Shown here: positions 21,560 to 33,346 of the stretch, piece after piece
Position numbering within the stretch: position 1 is the first letter of the stretch
How the letters are laid out: each line of letters begins with the position of its first letter
Assembly (NCBI RefSeq): GCF_030247185.1
Contig: NC_080572.1
Coordinates: 209,961,435 to 210,025,434 of the forward strand
From: Malaya genurostris
Lineage: Eukaryota; Arthropoda; Insecta; Diptera; Culicidae
DNA: 64,000 nucleotides
Reading direction: 5' to 3'
Program-made: the position numbers and the translations under genes
Notes under the pieces: generated by a model
Seen by the model: only the letters and a program-made list of their open reading frames with translations
What the model was told of the DNA's origin: nothing
Databases searched by the model: none

Positions 21560-23533
21560 AAGTACAGTCGATTTGCGGAATGTCAAAAATCATACGTGAA
21601 GCTGACAAAATTCCCGACACGTGGGCGCCAAGAACTTCCAAATCCGTCCACCAGGAACGCCACAATATGAGCAAAAGTTTGTTCCAATTCTAAATGAAGC
21701 AAGCTTTACCTCAAGCATGTTACGAGCAGGACTGAAACGTTACTAGATTCGTTCTAGATTCGCGTGCTTCCAACAGATTTGGTTTTGCATCGATTGACCA
21801 ATCAGAGCGATGCTTTCCCTTTGATATATCGCTTACTTCTTCAAAGCCGTCGACTATGGCAGGGAAATCCGGTATGCCGCAGATTTTTTGCAGACAAAAT
21901 AGGACACTGCTATTAATCAACATTTCAAAGATATACAATTAAAAATACATGGCTATGAACATTCCAATCAATACGTAGATATATTTCCAATGAAATGGTG
22001 ACATAATATTAATAATTAATACAAAATAGACTGAGCTGTAAGTGTTCAAAACCTGACCACATTTCTACGTGTATTTTTCTTGAGTTTCTAATTTGCACTC
22101 CTATATAGAAAACAAAAATGTGTTCCACATTAAAATCAATTAAGCGTTCATTAGTGACATCCTTCAGAAGTCATTATGACATTCGGTCAGTTAGCAAAGT
22201 AAAGTTCCGTTCTCAGATTTAAAAAAGAAGCTTTCATGTGAAGAGATTTGCATCGGATGATGAAGTCGTCACTGAACCTGAAGTGGTTTTTTGAGGCTCA
22301 GAAGAAATAACTTTATAGAATGTGGCGTTAGAATATTGGAATGTCGTTGAAACAGTTGTATTGTCTCTTTGTCAGGCCGGAAACTTTTAGACGGAAGCAC
22401 GAGTGCTGCGGCCGTTTAAACAACAGCCTCAATCCCTGGAATTATTCCATTCAGGATGTCCTACACAAATTAACCGAACCTAATGCAATCTATGTTTGGC
22501 TATCTAGGCACTGATAATGCGTGATACTGATTAATATCTTCTGTTTTTATCATGTATGATAAACCGAATGCGATTGAAGCTTTCAATTAGCGTTTAAACA
22601 TATCTAAGATCTTTAAAACACACTTTAATCTCAGTTTTTATCGCTCGTCTGCAGTGTCGCAACCTACGATGTAGGATACATAAGAACATCTTGGAATTTA
22701 TTTAGAGCTCAACAAAATTTATGTCTCGTGCTACGCTGCTCGAATTCGCCTAGCTTCTGTATGAACTATTAGAATTTGCACAACACACTGGTAGCCATGG
22801 AGACTGCAGGCACGAATCGTATGACGAAACGAGGCGGAAGAATGTGGACATAATTTATGGCATCCATAAAGGGGAAAATTGTTTGAAATAACTGAAACAA
22901 ACATGCCAAAAGCCATTGACCATTTGTTAGACTGTAGACGCGCTGTCTGTGGAGGATGTCTTATTTATCCTGTCCACGGACATGCCAAAGATGCAGTTCC
23001 GAAAAGCTCATGTTAGACCAGTCCAATTGCCAATTTTCTGTTTTTATATCTCATATGCTCACAATATAGCGAAATTTTTAAATGCATACTACTTATTCCA
23101 GCCGTCTACTTTACGTTACTAGTGTTTATGTCAGTGGCTTTAGTCGGTAACCCGAAAGAAAATGGGAAACCTGTACATACGAAGAAACGGTTTTTGTCGG
23201 TTGGATATGAAAAATAAAATCTGCTACTAGACGACACAAGCATCGTCATCTCTGCTTTGTTTCGAGGGCCTGAAATATTCGACTAAATTTATTGGTCAAA
23301 TGGTGTTGTGCTCATAAATAATGTAATAAAATATACCGAAAATTTTGCACCCGTTACAGCCTCCATCGCTTCGAGTTGTTCGTTGCTCAACCGTACAATT
23401 GGATTGCTCATGGTTAACAAGGCTTCAAACTGTGCACAACAAATTATGACTTGGCTGTCGTTTATCGAAGGAAATCGATTATTTGCGATTCTTTTTCCAA
23501 TCTCCTACATGACAAACTGAAAAAGTCAGTGGT
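21560..23533. other. Gene-free DNA, inferred intron of the kinase gene
   Basis: About 2 kb with no recognised coding sequence, repeat boundary or RNA motif. The downstream kinase exons, which should lie at lower coordinates, were looked for here (the PFTAIRE-helix and HRDxKPQN regions) and not found. Confidence 0.5.
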
Positions 23534-23539
23534 ACTTAC

Positions 23540-23631
23540 TTGCTATAACCCTTAAATACCGTTGCATAAGACCCTTCTCCAAGTTGTTCTAGTTTGATAT
23601 ATGCTTCTGTTTTACCGAAAGGCGAGTCTCC
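23540..23631 (-). CDS. Eip63E: Exon of PFTAIRE-type cyclin-dependent kinase (start of kinase domain)
   Basis: This 92-bp exon on the minus strand encodes GDSPFGKTEAYIKLEQLGEG and then SYATVFKGYSK, the glycine-rich ATP-binding loop of an Eip63E/CDK14-type kinase. The acceptor is a strong pyrimidine tract ending ctttcag (23632-23638, read in reverse) and the donor is gtaagt (23534-23539). It starts in phase 0 directly after the last residue of the exon at 40411-40607 (FSAFG then GDSPF), matching the order I know in the Drosophila protein. PFTAIRE kinases are CDK-family kinases that work with cyclin Y-type partners. The exon with the PFTAIRE helix itself must lie left of the window. The intron between the two exons is 16.8 kb and full of transposons. 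Confidence 0.87.
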
Positions 23632-23639
23632 CTGAAAGA

Positions 23640-25160
23640 AAAAAAGAAATGTACATAATTTAATACATGTCAGTATATGATTGATTTATTGCAATTTTGA
23701 ATCAACAACATTTTTGCCAAATCTAATCAGTAAAATAATATAGTATAGTATAGTCAGATAGTTTATTCTAAAGCCGTTCATAAAAAAATATTAGATTGAA
23801 ATGGTTTAAAACGTATTCGTTTCAACTGAGATGAATATAAAATGTACTAACATTGTTTTGGACGAGAAGTTCCATAATGGATCAAATTATTAAAAATTCT
23901 CAAAACGTTTAAAACTTTAGTAGCTATACTCATTGATAAATAATTACTAAACATCGACGGGATGCATGAGTAAACCGGATTGAAACCGTGCTGTCGTTAT
24001 CTCTCGCAATCAAAATACGCCCTAGGTCCCTAATTAAAGAATCGACTCTGCTCACAATCCCTCCTCAATCAAGATTGAATTTGCAACTTTCTTCGGCGGT
24101 TATTTGAATGATGGTAAATATTTATTTTGACTTGCATAAAATCCAAACGAACTCTTCTCAAGCGAAACAACGCAATCATCATGCGTCCCCATCGGAATAC
24201 TTGGGACGTCCTCGAAGGAGCAGAACGATCATCGGGCTCGCTATCACCGTTGTCAACAATGCTCTGTTTCACTTGCAAGAAAATCTCCGGCGAATGTTTG
24301 CTCAGATATTAACGCTCCCAGATATATATAAGGAAGCTTTATTTGTGTTTGCCCAGTACCCTCTCTCCGGGCAGTAAATAACGACGTTGCTTTGATATGA
24401 CAAGAAGAATGCTCTGATGCTCCTCAGTGCTTTGTAAAGACACTGTTGTGATGCTGCTGAGGAAAGCTCTCGGTTTAGTTGTCCTATCTTGTCGGTTTGA
24501 TCTTCTGTTTGCTGGTCATTTTCGGTTAGCCTTTTCGAGTTCAATCTTAAGATAACCCACACTTTTGTTTTCACGAGGTTATTGTAGCCAAGGGCGAATT
24601 TCGTATGTTCCTGAGTCACACATTTCGTGTCCTATCTTATCAAACAAAAAAAAGGCAACGCCTTTGGTACTACGGGGCAAAATTTAATATGGTATTCATA
24701 TGTGTCTAGCTGTAAGGTAGATTCTTTGTGCGAAGCAGTGCTAGTGCAACAGTACAACCGACACAAATTTCGATTTTCATTGATGAAGGGATGAATAAAA
24801 ATTCTCCGATGTCGTCGATGTAGTATAGCTTTACAAGAACTGGTGACGACATGAAAGAAGACTTTTTACGATTTAAATATTTCAGTTGGTTGGTCGTAAA
24901 GTCACCATAACTGTGTTTAACTTTGCAATGCTTGAGCACAAAAAAAGATTGAAAGATCAAGTGAAACTTACCGAAAAGATTTTTTTTTTTGAAAAAAGTT
25001 AAGTTACTTTTTACCGAACAATAAAGTTTGGCATTATTTAAAGCCTCGGCATCTATAGAAAAACTAATTTCACTTTGCTCACTTCAGAGCATTTGGAACG
25101 TATAGTTTACATTTACTAGCATTTACTTCGCCATCTTTTTTAACAATAGATTATTTCCTT
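23640..25160. other. Intronic DNA; 24070-24620 has LTR-like composition
   Basis: No coding sequence was recognised. On the minus strand 24070-24620 is GC-richer than its surroundings, begins TGTGACTCAGG after an AT-rich flank, and has a TATATATA block at about 24323. This loosely resembles a solo LTR, but I could not define a CA end or a target duplication. The rest is AT-rich without features. Confidence 0.25.
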
Positions 25161-25167
25161 CCCACTG

Positions 25168-26270
25168 CACAGTGGTCCGAAACGGGAAATTAGCGAGACA
25201 AAAATATTTTCGCTATCAAATATTATTTTTTTGTAGTTGGTGTCTTCACAAAAGTTGTTTGTATTCAACTGATGCATCTTTGATGTAAAATATCAATAGG
25301 GTGGACAAAGTTTAGATTTAAATCTGAATTTTAACTTTCTTAATTGAATTAAAAAACGTGATTAATCCACCTAGCAAGTTCGAATGAAATTTCATGTTAT
25401 GTCGTTTCGTCTGAGAAATTGACAACTACCCCAGGGTAAATTTGGAGTGCATAGGATTAATTTTCAATTTATATAAGATCAACTCGATTGATAATAAGAA
25501 ACTCGCTTCAACCGGAATCGCAGAATGGTTGTAATGGTAGAGAAACGCTATAAAAATGACTGCTTGCATACAAAACTTGAACACAAGTTTGCGAAGAGAA
25601 GCTTAAATATCGATATTCATATCGCAAGCTTAAATATCGATATCCATATCGTGTACAAATACATAATTGCATACATTTGGGCTATTGGTTTAATTTTGTC
25701 GGCTACAAAACAAATACAAATCACGACAAATTAAGTCTATATTCTGGGTTCGCGTGTTCGGTTTTGGTTCCTAATAAAGTTCAATCTAAGCAGACTCTCA
25801 TGCATTTGCGAATTCAAAAGTGTGACGATTGATTGAACTGTTTGATTGTAGATCATTAGAAATTTTGGTTGCCTTGTTCCACATCAATGGCTCGAACAAC
25901 CCCATGGGGCTGATCCTTGTAGTTTTTTCGTAAAACTGTTCACAAAAAAGATGATTTTTTGAGAGCAACCCTACTTTTACACCGAAAGTTGGATGTACCT
26001 CGATCAAATGAAGAGGTAGAGAGAAAATGGTTTCTTGAGTAAAATAAAATTTCCTACAACTTTGCTGTGGAGAGCAAAAATTTTAAGGTTTAATTAAGAG
26101 AGTTAGAATTCATATTCAAATCCAAACATGGACCACCCTGATGATTTTTTACATCAAAAGATGCGCCAGTTGAATACAAACAACTTTTGTGAAGGCACCA
26201 ACTAAAAAAAAATGATATTTAAAAATAGAAAATATGTTTGTCTTGCTAATTCCCATTTCGGACCACTGTC
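25168..26270. mobile_element. Foldback element A with Transib-like ends (non-autonomous)
   Basis: Inverted repeats of about 190 bp face each other: CACAGTGGTCCGAAACGGGA at 25168 and its diverged complement ending CGGACCACTGTCC at 26271. Inside the arms, gttggtgtcttcacaaaagt and its complement match. No transposase is present. The terminal CACAGTGG fits the CACWRTG start of Transib elements (and the RSS heptamer related to them). The flanking 5-mers here (cactg, cacat) match only partly, so the assignment rests mainly on copy B at 35028. Confidence 0.75.
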
Positions 26271-26289
26271 CACATCTTCATTCGCCGAT

Positions 26290-26690
26290 TTCTACTGGAC
26301 ATATGAATGAAAACATCTTGTAGACAAAGAATATAATTTCTCGGAATGGTATTTCCGGATTATTTTTGACGGGAGCTAGTTCTTGTCAAACATTCAAACA
26401 CGTGAAACTTTAATGTGAAAACTTTTAACATTTCATTTAATTACTAACATAAATTTTTATTACAGTGCATACTTTTGTCCACATTACCTATAATTACACA
26501 AAACATTGAGAAAACATCAATCGTACTAATCGCAAGATATATCTTTTAAATATTTAGGAAATCTTAGCTCTTCTTAAATGTAAGGCTAAATGTGCGAACC
26601 GACGATGCAAATCGTTTTTATTGGGAATACAAATTAATTCGGTCCATTTCTGGAATCAAAAAGGCATTTATTTCATAATAAAAAAACCTG
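26290..26690. other. Gene-free intronic DNA
   Basis: AT-rich, with no motif recognised. Confidence 0.4.
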
Positions 26691-27399
26691 TTTTAATCCA
26701 CCTAGTGGTGTAATGATGCCTTTCTCATGTACATATAATATTGTGGTATTCTATTTATACTTCCGGAACCGGATACTGGGAACCAGAATAGCCAGAAACA
26801 GTTTGTTTAGTTGCCTACTGATAATGACTATCGATTTGTGTAGTTTTGAGACCAGTTTATAAATTTTTTTACGTTTTTTGTTTCGCCGGTTTAAGTGACG
26901 GTGTACAATATTGAACACACTTTACCCTATAACTCCGGAATCGGAAGTCGGATCCAGATTCAGGAATTCCGTATGGGACCGGAAGACCTTTCATTTGAAT
27001 CTAAGTTTGTGGAAATCGGTCAAACCATCGCTGAGAAAAGTGAGTGAGATTCATTTTTATATATATGACCACTATTTCCGGTACTTCCGCAACCGGATAC
27101 CGGGAACCAAGATAGCCGGAAACAGTTTGTTTAGTTGCCTACTGATAATGACTATCGATTTGTGTAGTTTTGAGACCAGTTTATAAAATTTTTATCGTTT
27201 TTTGTTTCGCCGGTTTAAGTGACGGTGTACAATATTGAACACACTTTACCCTATAACTTCGGAACCGGAAGTCGGATCGGGATGAAATTCAGGAATTCCG
27301 TATGGGACCACGAGACCTTTCATTTGAATCCTAGTTTGTCAAAATCGGTTCAGCCATCTCCGAGAAAACCTAGTGAGATTATTTGACACATACACACAC

Positions 27400-27476
<77 letters not shown>

Positions 27477-27589
27477 TTGCTCAGCTCGATGAACTGAGTC
27501 GAATGGTATATGACACTTGGCCCTCCGGGCCAATTTTCACTGGTCGGGTTTTCAAGTGATTGCATAACCTTTCTATATGAGAAAGGCAA
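26691..27589 (+). repeat. 'cttccggttc' repeat family, copy with tandem internal unit
   Basis: It starts ttttaatccacctagtggtg and atgcctttctcat and ends tgcataacctttctatatg then agaaaggcaa, so an 11-bp inverted gcctttctcat lies near both ends. Inside, a unit of about 325 bp is present twice in tandem: the phrase cagtttgtttagttgcctac occurs at 26799 and again at 27124. Each unit contains ataactccggaaccggaagt-type text. No protein is encoded; the family occurs seven times in this window. Confidence 0.75.
27386..27472. repeat. (CA)n microsatellite
   Basis: About 80 bp of near-perfect CA repeat, preceded by cacatacatacac variants, inside the right end of the 26691-27589 repeat. The reverse copy at 43684 has a tgtgtgtatgtgtgtatg tract in the same place, so the microsatellite is a constitutive part of the repeat. 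Confidence 0.95.
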
Positions 27590-27596
27590 AAAACCT

Positions 27597-28429
27597 GATT
27601 TAATCCACATAGTGGTGTAATAATGCCTTTCTCATATCCATCATACTATCATATATAGTACTGTGGTATTCTTCAAAATAGTTTTCTTCAATTTTTGAAA
27701 GAATAACTGAAATCGGTTTATTTGACCGTCTACTGATAAAAACTATCAAATGGAGAAGATTTGAGGTCGATTTAGATTTGTTTTTACGGTTTTTCGCCCT
27801 TTTCAGTGATATAAAATTTTTAACGCATTTTACTCTAAATATTCGGATCCGGATGAAATTCAGGAATTACGTATGGGACCACAGGACTTTTCATTTGAAC
27901 CTAAGTTTGTGGAAATCGGTCGCGCCATCTATAAGAAAAGTTAGAATTTATCATTTTTTCACATTTTACCCCATAACTCTGGAACTGGAAATCAGATCTA
28001 GATCTGAAATTCAGGAATTTAGTATGGAGCCACAGATCTGAAATTCAGGAAATTAGTATGGAACCTAGAGAGCTATCTTTTCAAATTAAGGTTGTGAAAA
28101 TCGGTTAAGCCATCTCCGGAAAAAGTTGATGCACTAATTTTCACATTTTTTTTGCACATTTTACCTCATAATTCCGGAACCGGAAGTCGGATACAAATAA
28201 TATTCAGGAATTTTGTATGGAACCACAAGACCTTTCATTTGAATCTAAGTTTGTGAAAATCGGTTCAGCCATCTGCGAGAAAAGTTAGTGCAAAAAAATG
28301 TTACACACACAGACATTTTGCGTACTCGACGAACCGAGTCGAATGGTATGTGACATTCGGCCCTCCGGGCCTTGGTTCAAAAGTCGCTGTTCACTGTGAT
28401 TGCATAACCTTTCTATATGAGAAAGGCCA
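27597..28429 (+). repeat. Second tandem-neighbour copy of the 'cttccggttc' family
   Basis: It begins gatttaatccacatagtggt, ends aacctttctatatgagaaag, and has the internal phrases ggaaccggaagtcggata and cctttcatttgaatctaagt several times. It lies only a few bases after the previous copy in the same orientation. It lacks the long CA tract. Confidence 0.7.
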
Positions 28430-28439
28430 AAATTCAAAG

Positions 28440-29192
28440 ATCAATCAGGAAATCGTCCATCGCTAGTTACTACTCAGGAAATTTTCGCATATTATCTCGA
28501 AAAAATATCTCATCTTTCGACGTGATCCAATTTTTAAGCCAATTTTCGATTTCTACTCTTGTAATTGCTTGTAATCCGGCCGTTCTTCTCGTAATGCACG
28601 GCTCAAACGCATCAATTGCAGCCCATACCGATCGCCCGTTATAGTATCGTCTGGTTATAGCAGCTCATAATACACAACACCCTTTTGGTCCTACCAGATG
28701 CACAACATGACCTTCGAACCATGAATATTCGGCTCTGGTGTTGATGTTGAGATCAATGGCAACAACTGACCCGGCATAGCGTGGTATTTTTTCTTCTTGA
28801 GGTAATCATAGAACATTCGTTCTTCATCCATAGTAACAATTCGATGTAAAAACAACTTTCTTTGTTCCCTTTGAACCAGCTGCTCGCAAGTGGAAAATCG
28901 CTTTTCTATACCTTTAGGTTTCAGTTCATAAGGCACCCAACTGCCTTGCTTTAGGATCATTTCCATGAATTTTAATCGTACAGATACTGCTTGTTGAGTC
29001 ACTTTCAATAAATCTGCAAGCTCCTCCAGCTGTTTGCCTTCGAATTTTTTGGTTGTCCAGAACGAGGTCTGTCGTCAACGCTGAAATCTCCATTCTTAAA
29101 ACGTGGAAACCATTCCCTACATGATTTATCAGTTGAAGCATTATCACCATAAGCATCAACAAGTATTTGATACGCTTCAGCTGCTCTTTTCT
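28440..29192 (-). pseudogene. mariner transposase remnant 1 (internal deletion)
   Basis: The minus strand reads AAEAYQILVDAYGDNASTDK, CREWFPRFKNGDFSVDDRPR, LADLLKVTQQAVSVRLKFM, QGSWVPYELKPKGIEKRFST, VTMDEERMFYDYLKKKK (first catalytic Asp), then EPNIHGSKVMLCIWWDQKGV and TGDRYGLQLMRLSRALREER. From there it jumps to NWITSKDEIFFRDNMRKFPE, the normal C-terminus. The segment with the second and third catalytic Asp is deleted, and frameshifts separate the N- and C-terminal parts. This is a classical DD34D mariner, in a different subfamily from its neighbour to the right. Confidence 0.88.
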
Positions 29193-29193
29193 T

Positions 29194-30139
29194 TCATTTA
29201 AAACTGAAAACTTGAACTTCCCACAAGTGCTGCTTAGGCAACGTAAAATTGCTCATAATTAACACAGAGTAAAAACAAGGTTTCGGTTTGTTCTTCACGG
29301 AAGGGAGCAAATAGAAGTCGTTGGGTGCCAAGTCACGACAATACGACGGGTGGCCCATAAACTCGACGTTGTGGGTGCTAAAATATTCGGTTGTTTGAGC
29401 CGACGTGGCATTATCGTAATGAAGATTGATTTTGCGTCTTGCTTTTGTTGTCCTTATTTCACGAAAAATTTCTGGCAAACAAATGGTTGTATACCAATCA
29501 GAATTAACGGTCTTACAATCCTTTAAAGCAACCGTAGCGATATTTCCGTTTATACCGAAACAAACAAGCTACCATTTTCTTTAAAGTGCTTCGAGCGCGA
29601 ACAACTTTTGTTGGATTTGGTTCTTCCTGGAACACCCATACAGTCGACTGCTGTTCAGTTTTGTCCTCATATGAGTAAATCCATGTTTCGTCACCTGTGT
29701 AGATGTTATACACAAAATTTGAAGCACCTCGATTGATTTTTTTCAGCATTTCCTTGCACCAATAGATACGAGTGTTTTTTGATTGATTGTCAAATTATAA
29801 TGGATCCAACGTGAACAAATTTGTTTCACGACTAAATGTTCATGCATATAAGCTTTTCACACTAATTCCCAAGGCTGTACGTCACATGGCGATCTTCCAT
29901 TATCAGATTTTTCACAGAATCGGTGTTTTGTGGCAAAACAACTGATTTTCGACGACCTTCTTTGAATTCATCGACAAGAGAACTACGGCCACGATTGATT
30001 TCGTTATATCAGTTTTTTACAGTCGCATAGGATGGTGCTACACTGCCAAAAGTCGAACTAAGTTGATGGAAGTAACTGATAATCCCCGACGAAAACCGTA
30101 ATAAATCATTGCATGAAAATGTTCACGATTCAAATCCAT
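29194..30139 (-). pseudogene. mariner transposase remnant 2
   Basis: The minus strand starts MDLNREHFHAMIYYGFRRGL at 30139. It continues degenerately to YWCKEMLKKINRGASNFVYN, the TGDETWIYSYEDKTEQQSTV block (first Asp) and VFQEEPNPTKVVRARSTLKK. A second frame has INLHYDNATSAQTTEYFSTH (second Asp) and HPSYCRDLAPNDFYLLPSV (third Asp region, DD34D-type). Multiple stops and at least two frameshifts are present. It abuts remnant 1 in the same orientation at about 29193. Confidence 0.88.
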
Positions 30140-30436
30140 TTTATTGTTGAGGTAAAATTTTCAACTCACTGTAAACAAAACATATAGCGCTCAAATGACA
30201 GAATGCTCTGAAGATGGTAATGGTTAAAAATGCATAACAGTCAGAGTCATATTTTGAAACGGACCGAACTTATTTGTACTCTTAATATTTACCATAAAGA
30301 ATGCTTATGCTATAGTTAAGTTAAATCAGAAAATATACATTAGAAAGATGAAAAAATTCTTGTGAAATCACTCTCTTTAAAAAACAGATATTGTACTTCC
30401 GTGAAAAATGTGATTTGCAAATAGCATTTACATCAC

Positions 30437-30525
30437 GTCTGTTTAGCGGTTTAATTTGAACCGCGAGATGGCGTTAGTAGTTCAACATAAACTGCTAAGG
30501 TACCAATGAGTTGAAGACGAAACGA
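30437..30525 (+). ncRNA. Hammerhead-type repeat H4 (degenerate core)
   Basis: The layout is the same as the other copies: cacGTCTG at 30435-30441, a 63-nt stem-I region whose arms can partly pair (tagcggttta with taaactgcta), then CCAATGA in place of CTGATGA (two core substitutions), stem II gttgaagac and GAAAC at 30519-30523. The U4C and G5A changes should abolish cleavage. Confidence 0.6.
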
Positions 30526-30959
30526 AAAACAAGCAAAATAGCGGAGACTGGGACAATTGGGTAAATTTTCAACATTATACAACATTAGACCTTAATATTC
30601 AAGGGAACGATTCACAATTTTCGTCAATCATTCTTGGTACCTACATTAAAACAGTATAATAGTTACTTTTATCGATTTAAAGACAATGAAGATTTCCGGA
30701 TTTTGACAATTTACCAAATTGTCCCAGGCTTTCCTAGTCATATGCACTTAGCACAAACCGGTTACTCATGTGGTAGCGGAACTACACTAAATAAATCTCA
30801 GAGGGCTTCTTGTCTTCTATGTTATCGTACTCTGTCCTTACACATAATTTCAATCTCTAATGTTCCATATCGAATCAATCAGTTCAGATAATAGTTGCAT
30901 GCTACACAGTTCGAAAAACACCTGTAAAATTCCATGGAGTCAACTGTAAAAAAAGGCAT

Positions 30960-31380
30960 CAATTATATATAACATTAAGAACCATTTGAAAAAAATACAT
31001 GACTCGAAGTTCAATAAAACATAAAACAAAATAAAAACAGTAGCAACTGCGACCTGAACCGAGAATCACTAGATCACAAAACACGTCCATTTGTCCACTG
31101 AGAAACGGAAACACATATCTGTTTGAGAATTAGTGCTAGGTATGGGAGAATTACATGGTAAACATGTAAAATTCAATCAGTGATGACGTAAAATACAGTT
31201 AATTAACATAAATATGCGTTTGATTTATTTCAAAATTTACAATACATCTTATGGAAAATTATGTCTAGCCCAAATTATAATTTTTACTTTTTATGTCATC
31301 ATAATCAAATGAAATTCTGATATAATAATTTTTTTTACTGTGTTTACCATCAACCTAACCTTAAATTCACACTATCAATT
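30960..31380 (-). repeat. tRNA-like SINE remnant
   Basis: On the minus strand, ttctcagtggacaaatgg ... tctcggttcaggtcgc resembles an A box and a B box about 45 bp apart. The surrounding text matches loosely the segment at 51780-52270, which has the same structure, so this is a dispersed family and not a tRNA gene. Confidence 0.4.
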
Positions 31381-33340
31381 AGGGTAAAGATAGACTTAAT
31401 CATCTCAACTTTACCTTCCCTTTCATGTATTGAAACAATTGACTAGAGTGAGATTTATTATCTCTTCTCAATGTATTGGTTCGAAGGATAAATTGAAAAT
31501 TAGTGCATTCACTTCAAGTTCTCTCGTTGCAAATTTCGCTGCGGTATTTGAATTAGATATAAAGAGAAAAGCTACATGACTAAAACGCGGGATGGGTTTG
31601 AAAATTTGAAACAACCAAACCACACACCGACGGAAGGAAATTATCACTTTGATTTAGGTCGTTACAAGTGATCTGGAACGACTGCCTACAGGAAATGAAT
31701 TTTGTGGCTTCCGGTTCTATTCATTGTTTGATGCCATCCAACCTACAACGGGTGGATTGATCCTGTATACATTAATTTGTTACAATTGTGTAAAGCCGTT
31801 TCGTTCCGAAATTTAAGCGGTTGTTTTGATCTTCTCAGTATCCTGGAAACAGGTTTTAGGTACCAATATGTGAGGTAGTAACAAGAAAAAGAGAAATATG
31901 AGAATGCATCTTCGTGAAATTTATAAAACTGAAACAAGTAATGTACAGATTTTCTACGTATAAATGAAATAAACAAAACTGCTTCATTTGAACAAACAAT
32001 TCTTTATATGTGTTCCGAATCAGTGAAATGGTGTATGAAATAGAACCATAATTAAAAATCCGAACATATATAAAGAGCAAGATTAGGTTTCACGGTGTGT
32101 GTTTTTTACGATTCCTCAAAGAGAAAATTTCTGAGTAAATGCAAGTTACGTTGAATGTTATTAAAAGCAAATGAAAAAATCAGTTTCAAACATAAGCTCC
32201 TTTTACTATTCTACAAGTTTTATAGAATTCAGGTAGAAATAATTTTCTATTGGTCGGTTCGGAAAGTACATACAGATCGGTGACACTACATTTACCACCC
32301 ATTGGGTAAAATTTTACTGCATTTCCGTATGTAGCACAGCGACAGAAATGAAGTAATATAAACTATTCAAACCACCCCTGAAGGCATTGGAAAATGAGTG
32401 CACCCACGAGATGACAAATTTTATTCCTCTTTCCGTTGCCGATAAGTTCTTGGTGCTAGCTTCTGTCCAACGACTGGGTACGTCAAATGAAACAGCTACA
32501 TACAAAGCCAAGACCACATTACAATTATGATTGAAACAATGAACTCAAACCGCTTCATATTATTCCCCTTTTATGCATATATTTTCCCCCTCTATGCAGA
32601 GATTTACAGGCAGCAATAAGTTCAACTGAATCTGAGGAGAGTGGGAAAATCAATTTCCAGCTTGCTGACATTGGAAATGAAAAGCACATCGGCGAGGACA
32701 CGGAATCCATAGGAATTTTCCATCCAGTCGAAGCACGAATATAGCAAAGTGGATTTTTCATGCTTCTTTTCCATTTTAGCTATAATCGAAAAAGGAAATT
32801 GAGCGTAATAAGTGGAATGAACGGACAGAATACCAGGAACGATTGTGTTTATTTGATGGGATTGAGGATATGATTTTGATCTGATGAATTCCTGCTTTCA
32901 TATATTACTTTACATTGACAAATTACTTGTATTGAATCACGTAATAAAAAAACACCTATTTCAGTTGAATGATATTGGCGATTGCTGCCACATTTATCTT
33001 GTTTATGAAAGATTATTAGATATATATCAAACCTATAAAATGCGATCTTATGGTTTGATATGTCATATTGTTGGCAACAAAAAACGATCAGTTGAAAAAC
33101 GAACACCGGCGGCAAGTAATTTTATTAATTTAATAAATATATCGTAAACATAATTTGTTTTTTTCGGTTTACCTGTTGCTAAAGGAATTTCAAACAGGAG
33201 GAAGTGGTTTTAATTTTAGATCAGTTATCAGCAGATTCTCTTAGGTTATTTTACATTTTATTTTACATTTTAATATTGGTACCACATTTATAGAAAGCAA
33301 AATTGGGACTCGTCTCATAATTCACAATACAATCTTGTTC
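31380..33340. other. Intronic DNA with a GGGTAA-type fragment, otherwise featureless
   Basis: 31380-31560 starts tagggtaaagatag and contains gtgagatttattatctc. It resembles 41961-42125 and the left end of the 48088-50905 element. Nothing else was recognised in the remaining 1.8 kb. Confidence 0.4.
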
Positions 33341-33346
33341 GAGCTA

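Noticed and set aside
24070..24620. Solo LTR
   Set aside because: TG start and a TATA block are suggestive, but no CA end, target duplication or primer-binding site could be fixed.
27339..27610. ORFs with long Cys/Val runs
   Set aside because: Direct translation of the CA microsatellite.
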